The notes under the pieces are model-generated. The model had not been told where the DNA came from. It saw only the letters and a list, made by a program, of their open reading frames with translations, and made no database searches. Positions 17,186 through 26,313 of a stretch of DNA of 64,000 nucleotides are shown piece after piece. Location: positions 1 through 64,000 of the forward strand of contig CAZSXT010000021.1 in NCBI GenBank assembly GCA_964611435.1. Reading direction: 5' to 3'. The stretch's first letter is position 1, and every line of letters begins with the position of its first letter. This DNA is from JAYPHU01 sp964611435. Lineage in GTDB: Bacteria > Pseudomonadota > Alphaproteobacteria > Rhodospirillales > UBA2165. The position numbers and the translations under genes are program-made.

Positions 17186-17524
17186 CTATAGGGCTTCTTC
17201 ACCGGATTCGCCGGTACGAATTCGCACCGCCGTACCCAGTTCCAGGACGAAGATTTTTCCGTCTCCAATGTTCCCGGAGTTGGCGGCCGTTTTGATGGCC
17301 TCGATGGCCGTGTCTACCTGTGCATCGGGCACAGCAACCTCGACTTTGGTTTTGGGAACGAAGCTAATCGCGTATTCCGCACCCCGGTAAATTTCCGTGT
17401 GTCCTTTTTGACGGCCGAACCCGGACACTTCACTGGAGGTCAGGCCGGTGATACCCGCATCGACGAGGGCCTCCCGAACGGCTTCCAGCTTGGCCGGCTT
17501 GATAATCGCCATGACGAGTTTCAT
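17186..17524 (-). CDS. glnK: PII signalling protein GlnK (upstream copy)
   Basis: 112 residues from MKLVMAIIKPAKLEAVREAL with a ribosome site AAGGAG. Tyr51 of the T-loop (TEIYRGAEY) and the nucleotide-binding loops are intact. It is the first gene of the ammonium-transport cluster and lies behind a sigma-54-like promoter with a leader of about 100 bases. An in-frame extension upstream is not PII-like and is excluded. Confidence 0.93.
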   Translation of the reverse strand: MKLVMAIIKPAKLEAVREALVDAGITGLTSSEVSGFGRQKGHTEIYRGAEYAISFVPKTKVEVAVPDAQVDTAIEAIKTAANSGNIGDGKIFVLELGTAVRIRTGESGEEAL

Positions 17525-17640
17525 CGGATGGCTCCTTGTTACAGTTAAAAAAATGCCACACCTGGCGTGTGCGTTTCCCCCCGAAGGCACGCAGGCATAG
17601 CCCAGAAAGCGCTCACAACGGCGTTCAACGGCAAAGGTCA

Positions 17641-17659
17641 TTTCAAGTTCCGTGCCAAA
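17641..17659 (-). promoter_or_regulatory. Sigma-54 (RpoN)-like promoter of glnK-amtB
   Basis: On the minus strand TTTGGCACGGAACTTGAA matches TGGCACG-N4-TTGC with one change in the -12 box (GA for GC). The predicted start is near 17630. The position before glnK-amtB fits the known nitrogen control by NtrC and RpoN. I did not find a convincing NtrC dyad upstream. Confidence 0.5.
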
Positions 17660-17759
17660 CTTAATTATTCCAATTATATCAATGGATTAGACAATATTTG
17701 TTCAGAGAGGCAGCCTAAAAAATGCCTAATTTTTATTCATTAACGGATATAAATAACAA

Positions 17760-17780
17760 TATGCATAAAAATTATGCATA
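17760..17780. promoter_or_regulatory. Perfect 9-bp inverted repeat, TATGCATAA arms
   Basis: The arms TATGCATAA and TTATGCATA are separated by three A. It lies 76 bases before the UbiH-family start and about 100 bases behind the glnK promoter, in an AT-rich patch, so it could be an operator for either gene. The binding protein is unknown. Confidence 0.45.
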
Positions 17781-17856
17781 AAAGAGACTAGACATTCCCC
17801 GGCCCAAGCTCGCATATGGCGGTTCCACTGCATTTTGATGATCGGGGGCGTTCATT

Positions 17857-19071
17857 TTGGTCGAATCTCAAACGGACATCGTGATTGTTGGTGCGGGCCT
17901 GGCCGGCGGCGTGATGGCCGTGGCTTTGGCGTCCGCCGGCTTGCGTTGTGTTCTGGTTGATCACCAGCCGGCGCCGGAACAATTGGCGCCGGAATTTGAC
18001 GGCCGGGCCTCGGCGATTGCCCAAGCGCCCAAGCAGATGCTGGACAGTCTGGGGATTTGGCGGTGCGTTCCGGCCGAAGAGTCGCCAATCCTGGATATCC
18101 GCGTTTCGGATGGGGACTCCCGGTTGTTTCTCCATTATGACCACGAAGAAGTGGGCGCGCCGGCGCTGGGTTACATGGTGGAAAACAGACACCTGCGATT
18201 TGCTATTCAGCAAGCAGTTGAAGAGAGCGAGCGCCTACAACTAATCGCCCCCGCTGAAATTTCCTCAATTGAGGCGGGACCTGATGACGTGTGCGTGACC
18301 CTTGCCGGCGGGGAGCGGATCTCGGCTCACATGGTCATTGCCGCTGATGGCCGCCAGTCGAAAACCCGGGAGAGTGCGAGCATTCAAGTCACCGCCTGGG
18401 ACTATGGCCAGACAGGTTTTGTCTGCACGGTCGCCCATGAACATCCCCATCAGAACGTCGCCCATGAGAGATTCCTGCCGGCCGGCCCGTTTGCGATCCT
18501 GCCGCTCACCGGTAACCGCGCATCAATCGTATGGACCGAAAAAGAGCCTGCCGCCGCTCATATCAAGTCGCTTGATGATGACGATTTCATGGCGGCGCTG
18601 GCTCGGCGCTTCGGTGATTTCCTCGGAGAACTGGAATTGGTGTCGCCCCGCTGGGCGTATCCCTTATCTCTGCAATTTGCCCGGACCAGCACGGCTGATC
18701 GCCTGGCGCTGATTGGTGATGCGTCCCACGCCATGCATCCGATTGCCGGACAGGGGTTGAACATGGGTCTCCGGGATGTGGCGGCGCTGGCCGAGGTGCT
18801 GACCGATGCGCACCGGCTTGGTCTCGATATCGGGGCGGCGCATGTGCTGGCGGGCTATGAGCGCTGGCGCGGCTTTGACAATATGTTGATGCTGGCGTCG
18901 ACCGACGGATTAAATAGATTGTTCTCCAACGACCTGCCGCCGGTTCGTCTGGCCAGGGACTTAGGCCTCGCTGTGGTCAATAAAATCGGGCCCCTGAAAA
19001 AAACCTTCATGCGGCACGCCATGGGTCAATCGGGGAATTTGCCGCGCCTACTTAAAGGCCAGGCACTTTAA
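17857..19071 (+). CDS. UbiH/UbiF/Coq6-family FAD monooxygenase
   Basis: 404 residues. The N-terminal dinucleotide fold has IVIVGAGLAGGVMAVALA, the middle has the DGRQSKTR motif, and the FAD-ribityl motif LIGDASHAMHPIAGQGLNMG is near residue 285. These define the class A flavoprotein hydroxylases that add hydroxyl groups to the ubiquinone ring. Which ring position it acts on cannot be told; alphaproteobacteria often use one broad enzyme (UbiL or UbiM types). The start is a TTG preceded by GGGGG; no in-frame ATG gives the complete Rossmann fold. Confidence 0.85.
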   Translation: MVESQTDIVIVGAGLAGGVMAVALASAGLRCVLVDHQPAPEQLAPEFDGRASAIAQAPKQMLDSLGIWRCVPAEESPILDIRVSDGDSRLFLHYDHEEVGAPALGYMVENRHLRFAIQQAVEESERLQLIAPAEISSIEAGPDDVCVTLAGGERISAHMVIAADGRQSKTRESASIQVTAWDYGQTGFVCTVAHEHPHQNVAHERFLPAGPFAILPLTGNRASIVWTEKEPAAAHIKSLDDDDFMAALARRFGDFLGELELVSPRWAYPLSLQFARTSTADRLALIGDASHAMHPIAGQGLNMGLRDVAALAEVLTDAHRLGLDIGAAHVLAGYERWRGFDNMLMLASTDGLNRLFSNDLPPVRLARDLGLAVVNKIGPLKKTFMRHAMGQSGNLPRLLKGQAL

Positions 19072-19087
19072 ATGCGGGCGGAATAGC

Positions 19088-20293
19088 TTGAGCCCCAAAG
19101 TCAGAAGCTTGGCTATCCTGGCTTTCTGTGAAGTCGCCGTCATGGCGCTCTGGTTTTCCGCCTCGGCCGTGTTGCCGTCGATCATGGCGGAGGTCGATCT
19201 CGGTCACACGTTTGCCTCGCTTTACACCAGCGCGGTGCAGGCCGGGTTTGTCGCTGGCACGTTGATCAGCGCCGTGCTGGGTCTGGCGGACAGGCTGAAG
19301 CCGCAGCGGTTTTTCATGGTCTCCGCCCTTATTGCCGCCATCGCCAACGGGGCGATCCTTTGGCTCGATCCGGCGTCGCCTATGGTGATTGCCATGCGAT
19401 TTATCACCGGGGCCTGCATGGCCGGCGTTTACCCGGTGGGGATGAAGATGGCGAGCACCTGGGCCAAGGGCGATCTCGGCCTGCTGGTGGCGATCCTGGT
19501 CGGTGCGCTGACCTTGGGCTCAGGCTTTCCCCACATGTTCAATGCGTTCGGCGGGATCGACTGGCGGCTTACCATCGGCCTGTCGTCGGGCGTCGCCCTG
19601 TCCGCCGCCTTTCTGATTCATCTTGTGGAGCTCGGCGCGCCGCCGGCCAAGTCGCCACCGTTTAATCCCCGCCATCTGTTTACCGCCTTCTCCTCTAAAT
19701 CCCTCAGGTTGGCGAACTTCGGCTACCTTGGTCATATGTGGGAGCTCTACGCCATGTGGGCCTGGCTGGGCGTGTTCCTGGACGCCAGTTTCCGAATATC
19801 GGGCGGTAGCGACCCGGCGTTCTGGGCGCGGCTAGCGACGTTTTTGTCCATCGGAGTCGGCGGCGTCTTCGGCTGTTTGCTGGCGGGCTATCTGGCGGAC
19901 CGCCACGGCCGGACCACAGTAACCATGACCGCCATGACGGTCAGCGGCGCCTGCGCCTTGCTGGCCGGTGCGTTGTTCGGCGCGCCGCCAACCCTGTTAA
20001 CGCTGGTGTGCGTCATCTGGGGCATCTCCATTGTCGCCGATTCCGCCCAGTTCTCGGCGAGCGTCGCGGAGCTCTCCGATCCGCAGTTCGTCGGCACCAT
20101 GTTGACCGTGCAGACCTGCGCCGGATTTTTGCTGAGACTGATCACCATTCATCTGATGCCAATTCTGGTCGAGACGACAAATTGGCAAATTGCCTTTGCG
20201 GTTTTGGCGGCAGGGCCGGTCTTCGGCGTGTGGTCAATGGCGCGGCTGCGCCGGCATCCGGATGCGGTGAAGCTGGCCGGCGGGCGGCGCTAG
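19088..20293 (+). CDS. MFS transporter
   Basis: 401 residues with twelve hydrophobic segments. Loop 2-3 carries a degenerate MFS motif (GLADRLKPQR) and the second half repeats it (GYLADRHGRTTV), the hallmark of the major facilitator superfamily. The substrate is unknown. It begins with TTG 16 bases after the UbiH-family gene, so the two are probably cotranscribed. Its last four bases overlap the end of the convergent histidine kinase gene. Confidence 0.8.
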   Translation: MSPKVRSLAILAFCEVAVMALWFSASAVLPSIMAEVDLGHTFASLYTSAVQAGFVAGTLISAVLGLADRLKPQRFFMVSALIAAIANGAILWLDPASPMVIAMRFITGACMAGVYPVGMKMASTWAKGDLGLLVAILVGALTLGSGFPHMFNAFGGIDWRLTIGLSSGVALSAAFLIHLVELGAPPAKSPPFNPRHLFTAFSSKSLRLANFGYLGHMWELYAMWAWLGVFLDASFRISGGSDPAFWARLATFLSIGVGGVFGCLLAGYLADRHGRTTVTMTAMTVSGACALLAGALFGAPPTLLTLVCVIWGISIVADSAQFSASVAELSDPQFVGTMLTVQTCAGFLLRLITIHLMPILVETTNWQIAFAVLAAGPVFGVWSMARLRRHPDAVKLAGGRR

Positions 20294-22212
20294 CCCAGAA
20301 TTTTTTCGATCGTGTTGGCCAATTCGTCCCGGTTGAACGGCTTGGCCAGACGGGGAAATTCGCCGATGCGGGACGAAATTTCGGGATTCTTGATATCTGA
20401 GTACCCGGACATCAACAGCACCTTGACGTCCGGCAGGCGGCGGCGCACTTCGTCGGCCACACTGATGCCGGTCCGGCCGCCGGGCAGAACCACATCGGTC
20501 AACAGAAGGTCAACATTGTCGTCCTCGGTGACGGCGTGCAGTGGCTCCCTGCCGTCTTCGCCATTCAGGACGTGATAGCCGATACTGTGCAGCATATCGA
20601 TGACTGTATCGCGGACGGTTTCGTCATCCTCGACCAGCAAAATACTCTCGCCGTGTCCGGCGGTTGGTTGGGCCTCTTCTTCTTTCAGGGGTTGGGCCTC
20701 GCCTTCGGCAGATCGGGGGAAATAAAGCTTCACGGTCGTCCCTTCGCCGGGCGAGCTCAGGATATCGACCGCGCCACCGGCCTGCTTGACCATGCCCATG
20801 ACCATGCTGAGACCCAATCCATTTCCTTCCCCTTCGCCTTTCGTAGTGAAGAAGGGGTCGAACACCAAATCGATATGATCCTCGGAAATGCCAGAGCCCG
20901 TGTCGGCGACAGAAACACACACAAAATCTCCATCCAGAGGCTCGGAGTCGGAAAGATTTTTTGCAGAATCGAGCGTCAGGTTCTCACCACGGATGGTCAA
21001 CGTACCGCCGTCTTGCATGGCGTGTCTGGCGTTGATTCCCAAATTCAAAATGGCGTTCTCAAACTCGCTTTTATCAATGGCGATGGGCCATAAATTCGGA
21101 TCGAGAGACCAAACGATCTCGACGGTCTCGCCCAGGGATCGCTGCATCAAATCCTTCAGGCCATCCGCCATATCGTGAATCGAAACGGTTTCGGCTTCCG
21201 ACGACTGGGTTCGGGAGAACTCCAGCATGCGGTTGACCAGAGCGCTGCCCCTTTCCACGGCTTCCATGGCGGAGCAGAGCCGGTCCTCGTTGTTGTCGTC
21301 ATCGGGCCGCAGCATCACCAATTGGATATTGCCGGTGATCACCGACAGCAGGTTGTTGAAGTCATGTGCGATACCGCTGGTGAGATGGCCGATGGCTTCC
21401 ATTTTCTGGGCTTGCTGGAGCTGACGCTCCATCAAGCGTTCGTTGGTCACATCCGAACAGACAACAACCAGACTGCCGTCCGCAAGGATTGATCGGCGTA
21501 CCCGGTACACTTCCCCTTCGCTGGTCGTGTTGTAGTGGGTGGGCGTTTCGGCGGGGCCATTATCGCCGCCTGCTTCGTCTGCAGACGTGAGAGCGTCGCG
21601 AGACTCCACGATGTACCCGCCGGCATCTCTGATCTCCCGGTATTCCCGCATGGTTAAGCCGGGCCGGAGAAACGGTGAAACATCCGGGTTCATTTTCCGG
21701 AAGCGGCGGTTACAGGCAACAAACCGGTGGCTGGCGTCCCAAATGATAATCCCGTCCGTCAGGTTCTCTAACGCCTCGAAATAAATATGCTCCAAGGCCC
21801 CGGCTACGCCGCGAGACGATTCGGGCCGGGCGGTCACCCGGATGGAGCCGATATAACCTGGCGCACCGCCCGCCGTGCCGCCGGTCGGCACGCCGCTCAC
21901 CGCGACGGGGCGTTCCAATCCGTCCGCGCCGACGAGGCGGCAGTGGATATCCCTGAAAGAGGCCCTGTCCTCCATGGCCGATTTCAAATTTACTGTCTCG
22001 GGGGTGAGACCCCAGATCGGCTGACCAAGTAAGCTCTCCCCCAAGGTATGAGGGTCACCGGTCGGCGTCGCGTGGACTTTCTGAATGATGTGATTGTGGT
22101 CGGCTTCCCAGAACAGATCGACCGAAGCCGACAGCAAGGTCGTCATGATGGCATTGGCCGCTTCATGATCGTTTCCCCGCTCTGCGACCAGCTTTTCCAG
22201 GATCCGGTTCAC
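20290..22212 (-). CDS. Hybrid histidine kinase with PAS domains and C-terminal receiver
   Basis: 640 residues. Two PAS-like sensor regions lie at about 25-130 and 140-255 (LTDGIIIWDASHRFVACNRRF). The dimerisation helix carries His283 in SGIAHDFNNLLSVITGN, and the ATPase has LGINARHAM, DTGSGI and NGLGLSMV. A receiver domain follows at about 522-638 with Asp573 in LLTDVVLPGG. No membrane segment is visible, so it is a cytoplasmic sensor. The signal and downstream partner are unknown, and no response-regulator gene adjoins it. Confidence 0.9.
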   Translation of the reverse strand: MNRILEKLVAERGNDHEAANAIMTTLLSASVDLFWEADHNHIIQKVHATPTGDPHTLGESLLGQPIWGLTPETVNLKSAMEDRASFRDIHCRLVGADGLERPVAVSGVPTGGTAGGAPGYIGSIRVTARPESSRGVAGALEHIYFEALENLTDGIIIWDASHRFVACNRRFRKMNPDVSPFLRPGLTMREYREIRDAGGYIVESRDALTSADEAGGDNGPAETPTHYNTTSEGEVYRVRRSILADGSLVVVCSDVTNERLMERQLQQAQKMEAIGHLTSGIAHDFNNLLSVITGNIQLVMLRPDDDNNEDRLCSAMEAVERGSALVNRMLEFSRTQSSEAETVSIHDMADGLKDLMQRSLGETVEIVWSLDPNLWPIAIDKSEFENAILNLGINARHAMQDGGTLTIRGENLTLDSAKNLSDSEPLDGDFVCVSVADTGSGISEDHIDLVFDPFFTTKGEGEGNGLGLSMVMGMVKQAGGAVDILSSPGEGTTVKLYFPRSAEGEAQPLKEEEAQPTAGHGESILLVEDDETVRDTVIDMLHSIGYHVLNGEDGREPLHAVTEDDNVDLLLTDVVLPGGRTGISVADEVRRRLPDVKVLLMSGYSDIKNPEISSRIGEFPRLAKPFNRDELANTIEKILG

Positions 22213-22375
22213 ACCCTTACAACCTCAATGACTTTACGTTATCGTTGATATGTCACCCTTATAGTATGGGTTCGCCGAATTTCTGGCAATTTGCTCAAAT
22301 ACTTCAATATGTTTCAGCAGGGTAAGATTGGGCAGAAATTCCCGGAAACTAAGCCGAAAAACCCGGCCGTTCCGG

Positions 22376-23290
22376 TCACTTCTCCGAGAGCCAGGTGTCG
22401 ATCAGCCAGCGAGAGATGGAATAGCCGGGCGGCGGCAGGATATTGCCTTCCTCCGCCATCTCGTGGACTTCGTCCCGGGAGAACCAGCGCGCATCTAAAA
22501 GTTCGTTGTCGATCAGGTCCACATCCACATTTACGCCCACAGCACGGAAGCCCAGCATAATCGATGCCGGGAAGGGCCAAGGCTGAGACGCCTGATAGAT
22601 TTGTTCCACGGTGTGAATGCCGGTTTCCTCATAGACCTCGCGGGCGACGGCGTGCTCCAGCGATTCGCCCGGCTCCACGAAACCGGCGATAGTCGAATAG
22701 CGCAGCCCCTGAAACCGCTTGTTGTGGCCCAGCAGGCACTTTTCTTCGCTTGGGTGGGTGACCAGCATGATCACTGCCGGGTCGGTGCGGGGAAAATGGC
22801 TCCGGCCACAGTCCTCGTTCGAACATTTGCGTTCATGACCGCTGCGCCGGCTGATCGTCGGACTGCCGCAAGCGCCGCAATACTGATGGGTGCGGTTCCA
22901 ATAGCTGAGCGCCCGCGCATACGCCAGATAGCCGGCTTCTGTGGACTCTACGGTAGAGGCCAGCCGGCGCAAATCTTCAAACGATGCGCCGTCAGGCAAG
23001 GGCGCGTCTTCAGGGGCGTCCAGATGCGACAGTTCGGCGCCGTAGTAAGCGACGCCGCCCTCCAGGCCCAAGAAAATAAGGATGGAAGCGTTCTCCTCGA
23101 ACCAGGCGGCGTCTGATCGATCCAATTTGACGGCGCTGGGTTTGTCCAGCCAGACCAGACTCCTGTCGCGCCAGACGGGCAGAACAATTTCCCGAACGCC
23201 CGCCAAATCAGGGTGTTGCTGGTCCGGTTCCTGCCGTAGATGAGCCGCCCGATCAAGAATTGCCCGGTCGAAGTAGAAACGTTCGTTCAT
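22376..23290 (-). CDS. nudC: NADH pyrophosphatase / RNA decapping enzyme NudC
   Basis: 304 residues from MNERFYFDRAI. A zinc ribbon with four cysteines (YCGACGSPT ... CSNEDCGR) at about 140-165 is followed by the Nudix box GFVEPGESLEHAVAREVYEE and the NudC-specific motif SQPWPFPASIMLGF. The enzyme hydrolyses NAD(H) and removes NAD caps from RNA. An upstream in-frame start adds 12 residues and is less likely. Confidence 0.92.
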   Translation of the reverse strand: MNERFYFDRAILDRAAHLRQEPDQQHPDLAGVREIVLPVWRDRSLVWLDKPSAVKLDRSDAAWFEENASILIFLGLEGGVAYYGAELSHLDAPEDAPLPDGASFEDLRRLASTVESTEAGYLAYARALSYWNRTHQYCGACGSPTISRRSGHERKCSNEDCGRSHFPRTDPAVIMLVTHPSEEKCLLGHNKRFQGLRYSTIAGFVEPGESLEHAVAREVYEETGIHTVEQIYQASQPWPFPASIMLGFRAVGVNVDVDLIDNELLDARWFSRDEVHEMAEEGNILPPPGYSISRWLIDTWLSEK

Positions 23291-23397
23291 GGCGGCGAAA
23301 TTTACACAGACAGGCCCATTGCGCAATCACCCCGTTGTCGGCTTCCGATCAAAATGGTTTTTCCCGGCCTTCGGGTTTTGGAGTAAATTTGCCCTGC

Positions 23398-23979
23398 ATG
23401 ACGCTGCTTCCCACATTCCTTCAAAGTTTTCGTCGCCGCAGACGCGCTTCATTGACTGCGTGGGCGCTTTTGCTGTTGGTGGTGTCGGGTCTCAGCGCCT
23501 GCATCTCGCCTCATCAAACAGACATTTTCACGGCACTTGATACGAAGGGATTTGTGACAAATCAGGCGGAGGTGGTGGCTGCAGCCGACTGGAAAGAGGC
23601 CTTCATCATCGAAATTCAAATCCGTCAGAACGAATTCAACCCGGCGATAATCCGGCTGTTTCAGGGCGAGCCGTATATTTTGATCGTGGAGAACAGGGAT
23701 CAAATTCCTCACATTCTGGCCTCGACGGAATTTTTCAAGACCACGGCGATTCGCAAAGTCCTGACCGAGAAGGAAGAAATTAGCGGCGCGAACCTGATCG
23801 GCCTCCATCTTAGTCCCGGTGAAATCAAGGAAATCCATTTCGTGCCAGTTTTGGACGGATGGTACGATTTCGAAGGATCCCATGGCGGCCCGGCCGTCTA
23901 CCTAGGCGACAGGTATTTTGCCCCATGGAGTCACGGCGCCCGGCGCGGCATGGTCGGGGCCTTCATCGTCGAGCCGTAA
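23398..23979 (+). CDS. Cupredoxin-like lipoprotein
   Basis: 193 residues. A basic N-terminus, a hydrophobic segment and the lipobox LSAC (residues about 33-36) mark a lipoprotein. Residues 75-190 resemble the cupredoxin beta-sandwich, with QIRQNEFNPAIIRLFQGEPY and the N-R-D-x-x-P-H pattern in VENRDQIPHIL. The usual C-terminal Cys-His-Met copper loop is not evident; that region reads WYDFEGSHGG. It may bind metal differently or be structural. The gene just precedes the SRP RNA on the same strand. Confidence 0.7.
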   Translation: MTLLPTFLQSFRRRRRASLTAWALLLLVVSGLSACISPHQTDIFTALDTKGFVTNQAEVVAAADWKEAFIIEIQIRQNEFNPAIIRLFQGEPYILIVENRDQIPHILASTEFFKTTAIRKVLTEKEEISGANLIGLHLSPGEIKEIHFVPVLDGWYDFEGSHGGPAVYLGDRYFAPWSHGARRGMVGAFIVEP

Positions 23980-24060
23980 TCTTGTTCAACCGGCGCAACA
24001 AATTGACGCCCCGGCATTCGGTCTTGCCTCGCCTCCCCCTTCACCTGCTATATTTCGATT

Positions 24061-24158
24061 GGGAGATCGGCCGTGGACGGACCGCTCGCCAACCCGGTCA
24101 GGTCCGGAAGGAAGCAGCCGTAACGAGTTTCGTCCGGGTCGCGTGTCCGGTCTCCTTT
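24061..24158 (+). ncRNA. ffs: Small (4.5S-type) signal recognition particle RNA
   Basis: The conserved SRP54-binding core GGTCAGGTCCGGAAGGAAGC lies at 24097-24116, with the partner strand CGTAACGAGT after it. The ends GGAGA (24062-24066) and TCTCC (24151-24155) pair, and a T run follows. It forms the particle with Ffh that targets nascent membrane proteins. Its position just before dnaX is the usual bacterial order. End points are good to a few bases. Confidence 0.92.
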
Positions 24159-24191
24159 TCCCGCCGGCCCCGCACAATTAGCGGCCGATAG

Positions 24192-25976
24192 ATGACCGAC
24201 AGCGACTCAATGAACGATGAACCACAATTGATCTCCGGGGAGCCCGACCAGCCCGGCAAGGAGTCGGGGTCGTATCGGGTGCTGGCGCGAAAATACCGGC
24301 CGGAAAATTTCCATGATCTGATCGGCCAGGACGCTATGGTGCGCACCCTGACCAACGCCTTTGATTCGGGCCGTCTGGCTCATGCCTTTATTCTCACGGG
24401 CGTCAGGGGTGTGGGAAAAACCACCACCGCCCGGATCATTGCCCGGGCGCTCAACTGCATCGGCCCTGATGGCAACGGCGGACCGACGATTGATCCCTGC
24501 GGCAAATGCGAGATGTGCACGTCTATTTCCGAGGACCGGCTGGTCGATGTGATGGAGATGGACGCCGCCAGCCGCACCGGCGTCGACGATGTGCGGGAAC
24601 TGATCGAAGGCGTACGCTACAAGCCCGTCGCCGCACGCTACAAAGTCTATATTATCGACGAAGTGCACATGCTGTCCCGCAACGCGTTCAATGCGTTGTT
24701 GAAGACGCTGGAAGAACCGCCGGAGCATGTAAAGTTCGTCTTCGCTACGACGGAAATTCGCAAAGTGCCGGTGACGGTATTGTCCCGGTGCCAGCGTTTT
24801 GATTTACGCCGGGTGGATGTGGAGACCTTGTCCAAGCATTTCACCGGCATCGCGGAAAAAGAGAACGCCCAAATCTCCGCGCCGGCCATCGCGCTCATCG
24901 CGCGGGCGGCGGACGGCTCGGTCCGGGACGGCCAAAGTCTGTTGGATCAAGCCATTGCCACCGGCGCGATGGATGGCGGAGAGCTCACCGACGTAGATGT
25001 GCGAGACATTCTCGGCCTTGCCGACCGGGAGCGCAGTTTTGATCTCTTGGAACAGGTCATGGCCGGCGATGTCGCGACGGCGCTCGACACGCTGACCGAG
25101 GATTACACCAACGGCGCGGACCCGCTGATCGTGCTGCAGGATTTGTTGGATGTTGTGCATTGGCTGACCCGGGTGAAGGTCACCCCGGCCCTGGCGGATG
25201 ATCCCTCCAATGCTGAAAGTGACCGGGTGCGCGGCAAGGACCTGTCGGCCCGGCTGTCCATGGCGGCGCTCAGCCGCGCATGGCAAATGCTCTTGAAGGG
25301 CCTACGCGAAGCCCAAACCGCGCCCATGCCCATCCAGGCGGTGGAAATGATTTTGGTGCGGCTGGCGTATCTCAGCGACCTGCCGAGCCCGGCGGACGCG
25401 GTTCAGACATTGCAGGATGGCGGCGGCGCTGACCCCGCGTCATCCGGTCCCGCTCCTTCGGGCGGCAATGGCGGCGGCGCGCGCGCGGTCGCCGGCGGTC
25501 ATATTCAAGCGGCGGCCCAACCGGTCGCGGCCGAACCGCAGGCAGTCGCCAAACCGGAACCGGCGTCTTTCGAGGACGTGGTGGCGCTCGCCGATCAGAT
25601 GAACGAGCGCACGCTCCGGGTGGACTTGGTCAACAATGTGCATTTGGTCGCGTTTGAACCGGGCAAGATCGGCATCCGCCTGACCGAAAATGCCGCGCCC
25701 AATCTGGCGGACCGGCTTCGGAAATTTCTCAACGATCAGACCGGCCGCAACTGGTCTGTGCTGATCACCCAGGAAGCCGGCGCCCAAACCCTGCGCCAGC
25801 AGGAAGATGCGGAGAAAGCGGCGCGCCGCGCCGAGGTGGCCAAACACCCGATGATGCAGGCCATGCAGGATGTGTTTCCCGGCGCGGAGCTGGAAGACAT
25901 CCGCACCATCGGCGGACCCCCCGTGGATGAGGACGCCCCGCCGCCTGACGACGAGGAAGGAGAGACCGACACATGA
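24192..25976 (+). CDS. dnaX: DNA polymerase III subunits gamma/tau
   Basis: 594 residues. The clamp-loader AAA+ core has GVRGVGKTT (Walker A, Lys76), four zinc cysteines (89, 103, 106, 109 in ALNC and CGKCEMC), IIDEVHML (Walker B) and SRCQRFDLR. A Gly/Ala/Pro linker at about 405-455 leads to the tau C-terminal domain. I see no A6G slippery heptamer, so a separate gamma form is not predicted by the classical frameshift. It lies after ffs, and its stop overlaps the ybaB start. Confidence 0.95.
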   Translation: MTDSDSMNDEPQLISGEPDQPGKESGSYRVLARKYRPENFHDLIGQDAMVRTLTNAFDSGRLAHAFILTGVRGVGKTTTARIIARALNCIGPDGNGGPTIDPCGKCEMCTSISEDRLVDVMEMDAASRTGVDDVRELIEGVRYKPVAARYKVYIIDEVHMLSRNAFNALLKTLEEPPEHVKFVFATTEIRKVPVTVLSRCQRFDLRRVDVETLSKHFTGIAEKENAQISAPAIALIARAADGSVRDGQSLLDQAIATGAMDGGELTDVDVRDILGLADRERSFDLLEQVMAGDVATALDTLTEDYTNGADPLIVLQDLLDVVHWLTRVKVTPALADDPSNAESDRVRGKDLSARLSMAALSRAWQMLLKGLREAQTAPMPIQAVEMILVRLAYLSDLPSPADAVQTLQDGGGADPASSGPAPSGGNGGGARAVAGGHIQAAAQPVAAEPQAVAKPEPASFEDVVALADQMNERTLRVDLVNNVHLVAFEPGKIGIRLTENAAPNLADRLRKFLNDQTGRNWSVLITQEAGAQTLRQQEDAEKAARRAEVAKHPMMQAMQDVFPGAELEDIRTIGGPPVDEDAPPPDDEEGETDT

Positions 25977-26296
25977 AGAATCTCGGTCAAATGATGAAGC
26001 AAGCCCAGGAAATGCAGGCCAAGATGACGGAAATGCAGGATTCCCTGGGCGATTTGGAAGTCACCGGTTCTGCCGGCGCCGGCATGGTCGAGGTGACCAT
26101 GACCGGCAAGAACGAGGCACGCCGGATCAAGATTGATCCGTCATTGGCCGGGCCAGATGATATCGAAGTGCTGGAAGACCTCATCGTCGCCGCCATCAAC
26201 GACGCCAAAGCCAAGGTCGAGGTCCGGGTGCAGGAAAAAATGTCGGAGCTCACCGGCGGGCTGCAATTGCCGCCCGGCTTCAAGCTGCCGTTCTAG
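25973..26296 (+). CDS. ybaB: YbaB/EbfC nucleoid-associated protein
   Basis: 107 residues, the usual family size. It starts MKNLGQMMKQAQEMQAKMTE, with the central sheet GAGMVEVTMTGKNEARRIKIDP, and ends TGGLQLPPGFKLPF. The protein is a small dimer that binds DNA. Its ATG overlaps the dnaX stop (ATGA), and recR follows 17 bases later, the standard dnaX-ybaB-recR operon. Confidence 0.95.
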   Translation: MKNLGQMMKQAQEMQAKMTEMQDSLGDLEVTGSAGAGMVEVTMTGKNEARRIKIDPSLAGPDDIEVLEDLIVAAINDAKAKVEVRVQEKMSELTGGLQLPPGFKLPF

Positions 26297-26313
26297 ACGT
26301 TTGAAGGCGTTCC

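Noticed and set aside
24192..25976. Programmed frameshift in dnaX producing gamma
   Set aside because: No A-rich slippery heptamer with following stem was seen; the frame is simply full length.
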